Below are positions 54,442-63,018 of a DNA stretch of 64,000 bases, piece by piece. The translations under genes were made by a program, and so were the position numbers. A model generated the notes under the pieces. It was not told where the DNA came from, did not search any database, and saw nothing but the letters and a program-made list of their open reading frames with translations. Every line of letters begins with the position of its first letter. The stretch's first letter is position 1. This DNA is from Rhizobium sp. BK418 (lineage in GTDB: Bacteria > Pseudomonadota > Alphaproteobacteria > Rhizobiales > Rhizobiaceae): NCBI RefSeq assembly GCF_004341105.1, contig NZ_SLZK01000001.1, positions 682,001 through 746,000 of the forward strand. Direction: 5' to 3'.

Positions 54442-56019
54442 ATGCAAGCGAAGAGTGGAATAGTGTCAAGGTCAATTTCCTCCGTATCATCGCCGTGGTC
54501 TGCCGGTTTCCTCGCAAAGGTGCTGACGATCCTCTCGATGGCTATCGCGATCGTCGCGGTCGACTCGGTCAATGCCGAAGCGGAAGCGGCGAATCCGAAA
54601 TATGCCGGTATCGTCGTCGATGCCCGAACGGGAAATGTTCTCTACAGCGAGAATGCCGACCGTCTTCAATACCCGGCGTCACTCACGAAGATGATGACGC
54701 TCTACATGACCTTTGAGGCCCTTGAGCAGGGTCGTATCCGTCTTGATACACCCGTCCCCTTCTCCGCTCACGCCGCAGCCCAGGCACCGACCAAACTCGG
54801 CGTTCGCGCCGGCGGCACGATCACCGTCGAACAGGGTATCCTCGGGCTCGTGACGCTGTCGGCCAATGATGCTGCGACCGCGCTCGGTGAACTGCTCGGC
54901 GGCTCGGAAGATCGCTTCGCCCAGATGATGACCGCAAAGGCGCATGCGCTCGGCATGACACGCACCACCTATCGCAATGCCAATGGCCTGCCGAACACCG
55001 CGCAGATGACGACGGCACGCGATCAGGCTCGCCTCGGCATCGCCCTTCGTCAGCATTTCCCGCAGTATTACGGTTATTTCTCGGCGCGTGCCTTCAAGTT
55101 TGGTAACCGCGTGATCCGCAGCCACAACCGTCTCGTCGGCTCCGTGCGCGGCGTCGATGGCATCAAGACCGGTTATACACGCGCTGCCGGCTTCAATCTG
55201 GTCAGCTCCCTGCAGATCGATGGCAAATCGATCGTCGGTGTGGTTCTGGGTGGCGCTTCCACTCCTGCCCGCGACGCACAGATGCGCCGGCTGCTCGACG
55301 CCTATCTGCCCAAGGCTTCCACCAGCGGCGGCACGCTCGTTGCCCAGTCGAAGCCGATGCCTGATATGATCGAAACGCCTGCCCCGGTCTCCCCCGCCAA
55401 GGTTGCCCAAGTGGCGGAAAAGAAGACGATCACGTCCGATCAGCAGCCCGTCGCGGCCGCAGCAGCAACCGATGTCGGCCTGCCGCACAAGGGGCCGCTT
55501 CCGGACCGCCGCTATCAGGCGGCGAACACCGAGGTTGCCTATGCGGAAACCGCGGCACCGAAGACCGACAATCCTCTCCTGACGCAGCCAATGCCGTCTC
55601 CGAGCAAGGTCAAGACCGTGGCGATCAAGCAGCAGGAACAGGCATCCGTTCAGAAGTCGGCATCTGCCTACGTGCCGCCGGAACAGGGCGACACCTCGGT
55701 TGACGACCTGACCACAGCTTCCACCAAGCCGGCTCCTGCCAAGGAAGTTGCCGCCAGAGAGGTGCCGCAGCCATCCGGCTGGGTTGTCCAGATCGGCGTC
55801 TCTTCCAGCCGTGAATCGGCGATGGATCTTCTGCAGAGCGCCAAGGCCAAGGGCGGCAAAGCACTGAGTGCTGCCAAGCCTTTCGCCGTCGCCTTTGCCA
55901 ATGGCGGCGACCAGGTCTTCCGCGCCCGATTCGGCGGGTTTGAGGACCAGCGTGATGCAGTCAACGCGTGCAAGGCGCTCAAGAAGGCCGGCGTCAAGTG
56001 CTGGGCGGCTGCCCAATGA
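54442..56019 (+). CDS. D-alanyl-D-alanine carboxypeptidase with C-terminal SPOR domain
   Basis: Periplasmic peptidoglycan enzyme (peptidase S11) removing the terminal D-alanine of stem peptides. All three active-site motifs are present: SLTK in YPASLTKMMTL, SAN in TLSANDAATAL and KTG in VDGIKTGYTR. A hydrophobic signal (VLTILSMAIAIVAVDSVNAEAEA) starts the protein. After the catalytic domain come about 150 residues of Pro/Ala/Lys-rich linker and a SPOR domain (GWVVQIGVSSSRESAMDLLQSAKAKG to FRARFGGFEDQRDAVNACKALKKAG), which binds denuded septal glycan, so the enzyme should localise to the division site. Start uncertain among ATG 54334, ATG 54442 and GTG 54463. Confidence 0.93.
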   Translation: MQAKSGIVSRSISSVSSPWSAGFLAKVLTILSMAIAIVAVDSVNAEAEAANPKYAGIVVDARTGNVLYSENADRLQYPASLTKMMTLYMTFEALEQGRIRLDTPVPFSAHAAAQAPTKLGVRAGGTITVEQGILGLVTLSANDAATALGELLGGSEDRFAQMMTAKAHALGMTRTTYRNANGLPNTAQMTTARDQARLGIALRQHFPQYYGYFSARAFKFGNRVIRSHNRLVGSVRGVDGIKTGYTRAAGFNLVSSLQIDGKSIVGVVLGGASTPARDAQMRRLLDAYLPKASTSGGTLVAQSKPMPDMIETPAPVSPAKVAQVAEKKTITSDQQPVAAAAATDVGLPHKGPLPDRRYQAANTEVAYAETAAPKTDNPLLTQPMPSPSKVKTVAIKQQEQASVQKSASAYVPPEQGDTSVDDLTTASTKPAPAKEVAAREVPQPSGWVVQIGVSSSRESAMDLLQSAKAKGGKALSAAKPFAVAFANGGDQVFRARFGGFEDQRDAVNACKALKKAGVKCWAAAQ

Positions 56020-56131
56020 GATATCCGGCGCTGCCTATGACTGATTTGGCGGCGCCCCTGCCTGCCGGTTGCGGTGTTCGCGCCGCCGGCAGTCGATCCT
56101 AGTTCGATTTGTATTGCGTACGAGGAAGATG

Positions 56132-56407
56132 ATGTCGATCAACGAGAATGTCCCAAATGCGCCTGCCGGGCGCCGGGCGGTCAACAAGGGCCGCTCCGGC
56201 CTGCATCCGCTGCACGAAGCGGCACTTCGCCTTGCCGAAATCGGCCTGCAGCGCCCGAAGGCGAAATCGCCGAAGACCCGTGATCTCATCAATCTGTTGC
56301 TTTGCCACGGCGCACGTGCCTGGCGCTATTCCCAGCCGGAAGCGCATATCCATTTGCACATCACGTCGCCCGACGGCAATTCCCCGGTCGTGCTGCGCCT
56401 GCGATAG
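56132..56407 (+). CDS. Small conserved hypothetical protein
   Basis: A 91-residue protein with no recognised domain. The start MSINENVPNAPAGRRAVNKGRSG is polar and basic; the middle LHEAALRLAEIGLQRPKAKSPKTRDLINLLLCHGARAW looks helical, and the end HIHLHITSPDGNSPVVLRLR is a likely strand. No signal peptide or membrane segment. A GAGGAAG site precedes ATG 56132 (an ATG lies one codon earlier). Converges with the DUF1489 gene, 15 bases apart. Basic charge would allow nucleic-acid binding, but this is speculation. Confidence 0.65.
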   Translation: MSINENVPNAPAGRRAVNKGRSGLHPLHEAALRLAEIGLQRPKAKSPKTRDLINLLLCHGARAWRYSQPEAHIHLHITSPDGNSPVVLRLR

Positions 56408-56422
56408 AGTGAAGGAAAGGCT

Positions 56423-56860
56423 TTAGAGCAATCCCAATTCCGAAAGCTCGCGGCGAAGATCCGCGGGCATTTCTGCAATGCCAGCGCCGAGACTGTCGAG
56501 GTCACGTGGCACGTCTTCATCGGGATAATAGCGCCAGCCCTGGAAGGCGCGCTTGGGCTGGACTGAGGTTTCGATCACCTCCGGACCGAGCACCAGATGG
56601 CAGCGGCCGATCCCCTCTCCATCCGTAAATGTCTGGATATCGAGAATCTTCTGGCGGGCCTGCACCTGCCCCTTGATGACCCAATAGAGCGAACCGCCGT
56701 CGAGCAGTTCTTCCACGCGCTTCGGCACCATGCGCGTCGTATGGACCGAGTGCGGTTCCAGTCCGGCGGCAATGGCGCGCAGCGAGCGTTCGGCCACCCA
56801 TTCACGCAGGTCTTCGATCGAATCGCAGCCGACGCAGAGTTTGATGAGATTTAGTGCCAT
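56423..56860 (-). CDS. DUF1489 family protein
   Basis: A 145-residue cytosolic protein matching DUF1489, found almost only in alphaproteobacteria. Conserved parts are MALNLIKLCVGCDSIEDLREW at the N-terminus, THTTRMVPKR-type stretch (here HTTRMVPKRVEELLDGGSLYWVIKG), where family members keep the R-M-x-P-K-R, and AFQGWRYYPDEDVPRDL near the end. No activity is known. The ATG at 56860 agrees with the family start; a longer frame to 56899 is less likely. It sits downstream of sdaA on the same strand, 61 bases away. Confidence 0.85.
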   Translation of the reverse strand: MALNLIKLCVGCDSIEDLREWVAERSLRAIAAGLEPHSVHTTRMVPKRVEELLDGGSLYWVIKGQVQARQKILDIQTFTDGEGIGRCHLVLGPEVIETSVQPKRAFQGWRYYPDEDVPRDLDSLGAGIAEMPADLRRELSELGLL

Positions 56861-56921
56861 GCTGCCGTTGAAATCCTTTTGGCCGGCAGCGTCAAGCAAG
56901 AAGCTTTATACTTCCACAAAC

Positions 56922-58328
56922 TCAGCATTCGACGACGTTGACGGCAAGGCCCCCGGTCGAGGTTTCCTTGTACTTCTCGCTCATGTCATAACCCGTCTGG
57001 CGCATCGTCTCGATGCAGGCGTCGAGCGGCACGAAATGCTGGCCGTCGCCCTTCACAGCGAGCGAGGCCGCCGTGACTGCCTTGACCGCCCCCAGCGCAT
57101 TGCGCTCGATGCAGGGAACCTGCACCAGGCCGGCGACCGGGTCGCAGGTCATGCCGAGATGGTGTTCGAGTGCGATTTCGGCGGCATTCTCGATCTGCGC
57201 CGGTGTGCCGCCCATGACGGCTGCAAGGCCGGCGGCTGCCATGGCGGCGGCCGAGCCGACTTCGCCCTGACAGCCGACTTCCGCGCCTGAGATCGAGGCA
57301 TTGTGTTTGATAATGCCGCCGATCGCCGCTGCGGTCAGCAGATAGTCGTGGATGCCTTTCTGATCCCAATCCTCATGGAAATGCTCGTAATAGCGGATCG
57401 TCGCCGGAATGACGCCTGCTGCACCATTGGTCGGCGCCGTCACAACACGCCCGCCAGCGGCATTCTCCTCGTTGACGGCCATCGCGTAGACGCTCAGCCA
57501 GTCATTGGCGAGCAGCGGATTGATGCGGTTGCTGCGCCACTCCTCCTGCAGCTTGTCGTGAATATGCTTGGCGCGGCGCCTGACGTTGAGACCGCCAGGC
57601 ATGATGCCCTCGACCTTCAGCCCGCGCTCGATACACGACCGCATCGCTTCCCAGATGCGGTCGAGACCGGCATCAAGCTCTTCGCGGCTGCGCTGGCTTT
57701 CCTCATTGGCGCGCTTCATCTGCGCGATCGACAAGCCCGAACGTTCGGCCATTTCAAGCATCTGTCTGGCGGTGGCGAAGGGGTAAGGCACCTTGTAATT
57801 GCCCTGCGCCGTCTTCTTGCGCGCCCGCATCTGCTCCAGTTCCGTATCGGTGACGACGAAGCCTCCGCCGACGGAATAATAGATGCGCTTGACGAGCAGC
57901 CGGCCGTCCTTGTCATAGGCGGAGAAGGTCATGCCGTTCGCATGGCCGGGCAGCGGCTGCTTCTTGTCGAAGAACAGGTCCGTCTTCGGCTGAAATTGAT
58001 AGGCCGGATGTCCCTCGGGTGCGATACGGCCGCTTTTCTCCACCTCGTCGATAATGGCATCCATGCGATCCGGATCGACTGTATCGGGCGCCTCGCCCAT
58101 CAGGCCCAGGATGACCGCCCTGCCCGTCCCGTGGCCGATACCCGTATGGGCGAGCGAACCGTGCAGGCTGACGTTGATGGCCGCCACCTGCGCGCCGGTG
58201 GAAGGGCGCGGCCATTCGTTGGACAGGATGAGCTCGAGGAACCGGTTGGCAGCTGTCATCGGCCCCATCGTATGCGAGCTCGACGGCCCGACACCGATCT
58301 TGAACACATCGAATACCGAAAGAAACAT
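56922..58328 (-). CDS. sdaA: L-serine ammonia-lyase (iron-sulfur dependent L-serine dehydratase)
   Basis: Deaminates L-serine to pyruvate and ammonia. Single-chain type of 468 residues with alpha and beta parts fused. The beta part begins [23 protein letters not shown], including the G-P-S-S-S-H-T motif. In the alpha part three cysteines that hold the [4Fe-4S] cluster are at 353 ([10 protein letters not shown]), 395 (GMTCDPVAG) and 406 (QVPCIERN), the same 42- and 11-residue spacing as in the Legionella enzyme, and the chain ends in a cysteine (C468), the tail that caps the cluster there. The enzyme is oxygen-labile in the family. Start ATG 58328; DUF599 gene is divergent. Confidence 0.96.
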
Positions 58329-58537
58329 GGAGGCGCCTTCTAAACTTGATGATGCAGATTATGCGAACCCGGTTCGGCATCCGCGTGGCGGACCGACATC
58401 ACCTTGAACCGGTGCGACATAGCGCTGGACACTAGTTGGACGCGGCCCGTCTTGCCAGCAATTCTCGTCTTGCCGGTCATTGCAGCATTCGAACGCATCT
58501 GTAGAGTGGCCGCATTTATACGGGAACTGACTCGCTG

Positions 58538-59308
58538 ATGATGACGACGGCGGACTATATCGCGCTTGCCTTCTTTATCTTTATCTGGATGGGCTATTCG
58601 TGGCTGCTGCACGGACAAACCTTTTTCGGCCGCACGAGTCTCACGCATGCCATGGCGCAGCGGCGGCGTGAATGGATATATAATTCCCTACGCCGCGATT
58701 TGAAGATGATCGACACCCAGATCATGGCCGGGCTGCAGAATGGCACGGCGTTTTTCGCCTCGACATCCATCTTCGCGATCGGCAGCTGTTTTGCCCTGCT
58801 CGGTGCGACGGAAAAGGTGGATGCGGTCTTTGCAGACCTGCCTTTCGTCTTTCACAGCGGCCATGCCGCCTTCGAAATGAAGGTCGGTGGGCTTGCTGCC
58901 CTCTTTGGCTATGCCTTCTTCAAATTCGGCTGGTCCTACCGTCTGTTCAATTATTGCACCATCCTGTTCGGCGCGATACCGATGATGCACGATACTGACA
59001 AGGACATCATCGCCGCCGAGCGCGCCGCAGAACGTGTCATCCGCATGAATGTCCTTGCCGGAAGCCATTTCAATGAAGGTCTCAGGGCGATCTTCCTGTC
59101 GATCGGCTATCTCGGCTGGTTCATCAATCCCTATTTTTTCATTGGAACGACATCGATCGTCGTCTTCGTGCTCACCCGCAGACAGTTCTTTTCGGCAGAG
59201 CGCCTGGCGATCATGGAACCCCAGCTGCCACCAAATCTCCATCTTTCTCCTGTCCTGCCCGATAAGCCGTCGGTGAGCGACGGTGACGAACTGTCGGGGG
59301 GACTTTGA
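58538..59308 (+). CDS. DUF599 family membrane protein
   Basis: A 256-residue inner-membrane protein with four predicted helices: YIALAFFIFIWMGYSWLLHG, FFASTSIFAIGSCFALLG, VGGLAALFGYAFFKFGWSYRLFNYCTILFG and AIFLSIGYLGWFINPYFFIGTTSIVVFVL. The family signature is FFGRTSLTHAMAQRRREWIYN between helices 1 and 2. No function is known. Its TGA is directly followed by the ATG of the DUF1624 gene, with no spacer, so the two are translationally coupled and probably act together. It is divergent from sdaA, with 208 bases between them. Confidence 0.87.
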   Translation: MMTTADYIALAFFIFIWMGYSWLLHGQTFFGRTSLTHAMAQRRREWIYNSLRRDLKMIDTQIMAGLQNGTAFFASTSIFAIGSCFALLGATEKVDAVFADLPFVFHSGHAAFEMKVGGLAALFGYAFFKFGWSYRLFNYCTILFGAIPMMHDTDKDIIAAERAAERVIRMNVLAGSHFNEGLRAIFLSIGYLGWFINPYFFIGTTSIVVFVLTRRQFFSAERLAIMEPQLPPNLHLSPVLPDKPSVSDGDELSGGL

Positions 59309-60334
59309 ATGACATCGCCGACAACGCAAGCGACGGCTTACGCAAAACCACCGCGTATCGGGCTCGTGGATACGGCGCGCGGCGCGGCCCTCATTGCCAT
59401 GGCCACCTACCATTTCAGCTGGGATCTTGAATTCATGGGCTACCTCGCGCCCGGAACGGCCGAGACCGGCTGGCTGAAGATCTACGCCCGGGCGATCGCC
59501 ACCACCTTCCTGTTCATCGTCGGCGTCAGTCTCGTGCTATCAAGCCGGCCGGAAATCCGCTGGCGTGCCTTCTGGAAGCGTTTCGGGATGATCGCGGGCG
59601 CCGCCGTGCTGATATCAGCCGCCACCATGTATTTCGTGCCCGGCGAATGGATTTATTTCGGCATTCTCCATTCCATCGCGGTTCTGAGCCTGATCGGCGT
59701 GGTCTTCCTGCGCCTGCCGTTGCCGGTGACGCTGCTCGTCACGCTGGCACTGCTTGTCGGCTGGATCGCCGATACGTTCGTGATGCCGGGCGTGCTCGAT
59801 TCTCATCTGTTCGATCCGAAATATCTCGCCTGGCTCGGTTTTGCGGCGACGCCCGACCGGTCGAACGACTTCGTGCCGCTTTTTCCGTGGGCGACGCCCT
59901 TCTTCCTCGGCATAGTCCTTACGCGGCTGACCTTTCTCACGAGCCTGCCGCAACGTCTCGCCGCATTGGGTACGGGTGGCACATGGCTTGCGTGGCTCGG
60001 CCGCCACAGCCTCGCCTTCTATCTTATCCATCAGCCGGTGCTGATCACGGTCGCCTATGGCCTGACCTTCGTGGTGGCGCCGCCGAAGCCCGATCCGGTC
60101 GCGACCTATCTGCGCCAGTGCAACACGTCCTGCACGGTCGAACAGGGCGAAGCGGTCTGCCGCAGCTTCTGCCAGTGCACGCTCGATCAATTGCAGGCGC
60201 AGCAGCTCTTCACGCAGTTCCAGGCGGGACAGGTGAAGGCGGATGATGAGCGGATCATGGCGCTTGCCAGCCAGTGCAGCGCTCAAATAGAGCCTGAGCC
60301 GGCGCCGCAGTCTGAACCGCGGCCCCAGCAATGA
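59309..60334 (+). CDS. Heparan-alpha-glucosaminide N-acetyltransferase-like membrane protein (DUF1624)
   Basis: A 341-residue polytopic protein of the DUF1624/YeiB-like acyltransferase group. It opens with RIGLVDTARGAALIAMATYHFSWDLEFMGYL, where R-x-x-x-x-D-x-x-R-G-x-A-I and the histidine (the likely acyl carrier) are the family hallmarks. About seven more helices follow; WLAWLGRHSLAFYLIHQPVLI near residue 230 is the conserved late motif. Unusual is a soluble tail of about 85 residues with five clustered cysteines (CNTSC, AVCRSFCQC) and a Pro/Glu end. Bacterial substrates are unknown, perhaps a cell-envelope sugar. It is coupled with the DUF599 gene and converges stop-to-stop with merR. Confidence 0.85.
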   Translation: MTSPTTQATAYAKPPRIGLVDTARGAALIAMATYHFSWDLEFMGYLAPGTAETGWLKIYARAIATTFLFIVGVSLVLSSRPEIRWRAFWKRFGMIAGAAVLISAATMYFVPGEWIYFGILHSIAVLSLIGVVFLRLPLPVTLLVTLALLVGWIADTFVMPGVLDSHLFDPKYLAWLGFAATPDRSNDFVPLFPWATPFFLGIVLTRLTFLTSLPQRLAALGTGGTWLAWLGRHSLAFYLIHQPVLITVAYGLTFVVAPPKPDPVATYLRQCNTSCTVEQGEAVCRSFCQCTLDQLQAQQLFTQFQAGQVKADDERIMALASQCSAQIEPEPAPQSEPRPQQ

Positions 60335-60721
60335 TCAGGTGGTAACACCGATTTCGGCGAGGCGTCCGAGGCAGGCCTCCTCAATATTGTCGAGCTCGGT
60401 GATCGTTTCGTCGATATCTTTGCGCTTCTGGCGCAGGTCTTCGCGTTTTTCGTCTACACGCTTCATCAACAATTTGAGCTGGCCGAGCTCGCCCGGCGGC
60501 TCCTTGTAGACCTGAATGATTTCGCGGATTTCGGCGATGGTAAAGCCGATGCGCCGGCCGCGCAGGATTTCCTGAATGAGGCGCCTGTCGGCAGGGCGGA
60601 ACAGGCGTGTGCGCCCGCGGCGCTCCGGTTGGATCAATCCCTCGTCTTCATAGAAGCGAAGCGTGCGCGTCGACACTCCGAATTCGCGCGTCAGCTCCGT
60701 TATGGTATAGTATTTGTTCAC
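60335..60721 (-). CDS. MerR family transcriptional regulator
   Basis: A 128-residue dimeric regulator. The N-terminal winged helix is YYTITELTREFGVSTRTLRFYEDEGLIQPERRGRTRLFRPADRRLI, typical of MerR, followed by RRIGFTIAEIREIIQVY and a long coiled-coil (residues about 80-118). The C-terminus has a single cysteine, not a metal-binding set, so it is likely to sense a small molecule. It resembles the LiuR group that controls branched-chain amino acid and fatty acid degradation, but no such genes are adjacent. GTG start at 60721. A near-perfect palindrome overlaps its promoter. Its stop meets the DUF1624 stop at TGATCA. Confidence 0.9.
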   Translation of the reverse strand: MNKYYTITELTREFGVSTRTLRFYEDEGLIQPERRGRTRLFRPADRRLIQEILRGRRIGFTIAEIREIIQVYKEPPGELGQLKLLMKRVDEKREDLRQKRKDIDETITELDNIEEACLGRLAEIGVTT

Positions 60722-60750
60722 CAGTATCTCATCCCCGTCATCGGCCTGAC

Positions 60751-60779
60751 ATAATATTGACTTTTACGTAATAGTCAAT
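60751..60779 (-). promoter_or_regulatory. merR promoter with overlapping palindromic operator
   Basis: Read leftwards, -35 TTGACT (60778-60773), 16-base spacer, -10 TATTAT (60756-60751). The 24 bases 60756-60779 form an inverted repeat matching in 11 of 12 pairs: ATTGACT and AGTCAAT arms around a central TTACGTAA. The palindrome spans -35 to -10, so bound MerR would repress its own gene. Start codon follows 30 bases on. The TTGAC/ACGT/GTCAA pattern resembles LiuR-type sites. Confidence 0.7.
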
Positions 60780-60790
60780 TTCGCCATCCG

Positions 60791-62206
60791 TCATATGCCG
60801 AACCACCAGGTTGCGAGACCCAGGAAGGCGAAGAAGCCGGTGCAGTCTGTTACGGTCGTGACGAAGACAGACGAGGCGATCGCCGGGTCCGCGCCCATCT
60901 TATCGAGCAGCAGTGGCAGCAGGATGCCGGCAAGCGCTGCCGCCATCAGGTTGATGATCATGGCCGCCCCGATGACCGCACCAAGCTGGTAATTGTGGAA
61001 CCAGATGCCGGCGATTGCGCCGAGGAGGATGGCGAAGAGTATCCCGTTCAGAATGCCGACGCCCGCCTCCCTTCGAATGATGCGGCCAGCGTTGTAAATG
61101 TCGAGGTCGCGGGTCGCGAGCGCGCGCACCGTCACGGTCATCGTTTGCGTGCCGGCATTGCCGCCCATCGAGGCGACGATCGGCATCAACACCGCAAGCG
61201 CGATCATCTTCTCGATAGAGCCGTCGAACAGGCCGATGACGCTGGCAGATAACATTGCCGTGCCGAGATTGATCAAGAGCCAGAGAAAGCGCGAGCGCAC
61301 CGTCGAAATGACGTTATCGGAAAGTTCTTCGTCGCCAACACCGCCGAGGCGCTTGATATCCTCATCCGCTTCTTCATGGATCACGTCGACCACGTCGTCG
61401 ATGGTGAGCACGCCGACGAGCCGCTCGTTCTCGTCGACGACGGCGGCGGATAGAAGGTCGTATTGTTCGAAGAGCTGGGCGGCCTCTTCCTGGTCCATCT
61501 CGGCAGGGATCGGATGGTTCGTTTCCCGCATGATGGTTTCGATCTTCGTCTGCCGCTTGGTGCGCAGGATCTGGTCGAGATCGACAGCGCCGAGCAACTT
61601 GAAGGTCGGGTCGATGACGAAGATCCGCGAGAAGGAATAGGGCAGATCCTCTTCCTCGCGCATGTAATCGATCGTCTGCCCGACCGTCCAGAATGGCGGC
61701 ACGGCGACGAATTCCGTTTGCATGCGTCGGCCGGCCGAGCTTTCGGGATAATCCAGCGCACGGCGGAGGCGCACCCGCTCCGTAAACGGCAGCTGCGCGA
61801 GAATCTCTTCCCGGTCTTCCTTGTCGAGGTCTTCGAGAATGTAGACGGCGTCGTCCGAATCCAGTTCGCCGATGGCAGCCGCAATCTGCTCGTTCGGCAG
61901 CTGGTCGACGATCTCGCGGCGGATCGTTTCGTCGACCTCCGTCAGCGCCGTCATGTCGAAATCGTCGCCGAGCAGGCGCACCAGCGCCAGGCGTTGATCC
62001 GGCTGGATCGATTCGAGCAGGTCGCCTATTTCCGATTCGTGCAGGCGCGCGACGTTCTGGCGAAGAAACAGCGTGTCGCGATCGGCAATGGCTGCACCGA
62101 GCCGTGCCAGGAAGTCGCTGCGCACATTGCCGTCTTCGTTATAGATATCGACGTCTTCGTCGGATGGACGTTTGCGATTGCGGTCTTCGGTGTCGGTCGT
62201 CGTCAT
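60791..62206 (-). CDS. mgtE: Magnesium transporter MgtE
   Basis: Dimeric magnesium channel of the inner membrane, gated by cytosolic magnesium. Domain order is complete in 471 residues: N domain (about residues 30-150, MgtE superhelix with LHESEIGDLLESIQPDQRLALVRLL and ELDSDDAVYILEDL), two CBS domains (about 155-275, PFWTVGQTIDYMREEEDLPYSFSRIFVIDPTFKLLGAVDLDQIL and LLSAAVVDENERLVGVLTIDDVVDVI), a plug helix and five transmembrane helices starting SRFLWLLINLGTAMLSASVIGLF. The pore motif PIVASMGGNAGTQT and DPAIASSVFVTTVTD, with the conserved aspartate, are intact. ATG 62206 has GAGGGCGG upstream. Confidence 0.96.
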   Translation of the reverse strand: MTTTDTEDRNRKRPSDEDVDIYNEDGNVRSDFLARLGAAIADRDTLFLRQNVARLHESEIGDLLESIQPDQRLALVRLLGDDFDMTALTEVDETIRREIVDQLPNEQIAAAIGELDSDDAVYILEDLDKEDREEILAQLPFTERVRLRRALDYPESSAGRRMQTEFVAVPPFWTVGQTIDYMREEEDLPYSFSRIFVIDPTFKLLGAVDLDQILRTKRQTKIETIMRETNHPIPAEMDQEEAAQLFEQYDLLSAAVVDENERLVGVLTIDDVVDVIHEEADEDIKRLGGVGDEELSDNVISTVRSRFLWLLINLGTAMLSASVIGLFDGSIEKMIALAVLMPIVASMGGNAGTQTMTVTVRALATRDLDIYNAGRIIRREAGVGILNGILFAILLGAIAGIWFHNYQLGAVIGAAMIINLMAAALAGILLPLLLDKMGADPAIASSVFVTTVTDCTGFFAFLGLATWWFGI

Positions 62207-62444
62207 CTGCCGCCCTCGCATCCCAGTTTGATTTAGACTATCGAGCTGCATTCGAGAATGTCGGCTGAAAATGCATTGTCAACAAGCGGATACGCGAACT
62301 CCGCCCTGCCCTGCGCCGCCGGAATCCGCACCGACCAGCTAGCCGAAAGCACTACTGCCGTAAAGCGCAAACCCGTGCTTTCTGATGACAATGTCTGTGG
62401 TCGGCTATAGTTTCCGCCGCCATCAGTCGAAAGGAACTTCACCC

Positions 62445-62939
62445 GTGCCGATCCGCCCGATTCTCCGCTACCCGCATCCCGGCCTGAAGACGCTCTGCGC
62501 GCCGGTGACGGCATTCGATTCGGTTCTGTCACGACTGGCGGACGACCTGCTGCAGACGATGCGTGCAGCGCCCGGCGTCGGCATCACTGCGGCTCATATC
62601 GGCGTCTTTGAACGCCTGACGGTGCTGGAGCTCGACAAGGCGGACGGCGTACGCACCTACGTCAATCCGCAGATCACATGGTTTTCGGACGAGACGATGG
62701 TTCATATGGAAGGCAGCGTCTCCATGCCGGGCGCCACGGGCGAGGTCACGCGCCCAAACGCGATCCGCTTCCGCTATCAGGACCTCGACGGCCAACAGCA
62801 CGAGGAAGAGGCTTCCGGTTTCCTCGCCATCTGCGTCCAGCACGAGGTCGATCAGCTCGACGGGATTTTCTGGCTGCAGCGCCTGTCACGACTGAAGCGC
62901 GACCGGCTGATCAGGAAATGGGAAAAGGCGAAAAGCTGA
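62445..62939 (+). CDS. Peptide deformylase-like protein lacking two metal ligands
   Basis: A 164-residue protein with the peptide deformylase fold, but with its active site altered. Motif 1 (normally GxGxAAxQ) reads GVGITAAHIG (44-53), with His in place of the oxyanion Gln. Motif 2 (EGCLS) reads EGSVS (89-93): the metal-binding cysteine is Ser91. Motif 3 (HExDH) reads HEVDQ (133-137): the second histidine ligand is Gln137; the first histidine and the catalytic glutamate remain. It is therefore unlikely to bind iron normally or to deformylate N-formylmethionine. GTG 62445, with AAGGA 9 bases upstream, is the family-consistent start. It lies alone between mgtE (divergent) and a BON gene. The true def gene should be elsewhere. 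Confidence 0.85.
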   Translation: MPIRPILRYPHPGLKTLCAPVTAFDSVLSRLADDLLQTMRAAPGVGITAAHIGVFERLTVLELDKADGVRTYVNPQITWFSDETMVHMEGSVSMPGATGEVTRPNAIRFRYQDLDGQQHEEEASGFLAICVQHEVDQLDGIFWLQRLSRLKRDRLIRKWEKAKS

Positions 62940-62957
62940 GGCCTGGCCACCGTCGGG

Positions 62958-62983
62958 CGAACCAACAGCACCCTTCGGGCGTT
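62958..62983 (+). promoter_or_regulatory. Possible EcfG-type promoter for the BON-domain gene
   Basis: CGAAC (62958-62962), 17-base spacer, CGTT (62980-62983). One mismatch from the GGAAC-N17-CGTT consensus. The BON gene starts 36 bases downstream, and envelope BON proteins are often stress-induced. Confidence 0.4.
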
Positions 62984-63018
62984 TGTCTTGCAGAACGGTA
63001 ACCCGGAAGGAGACCGCA

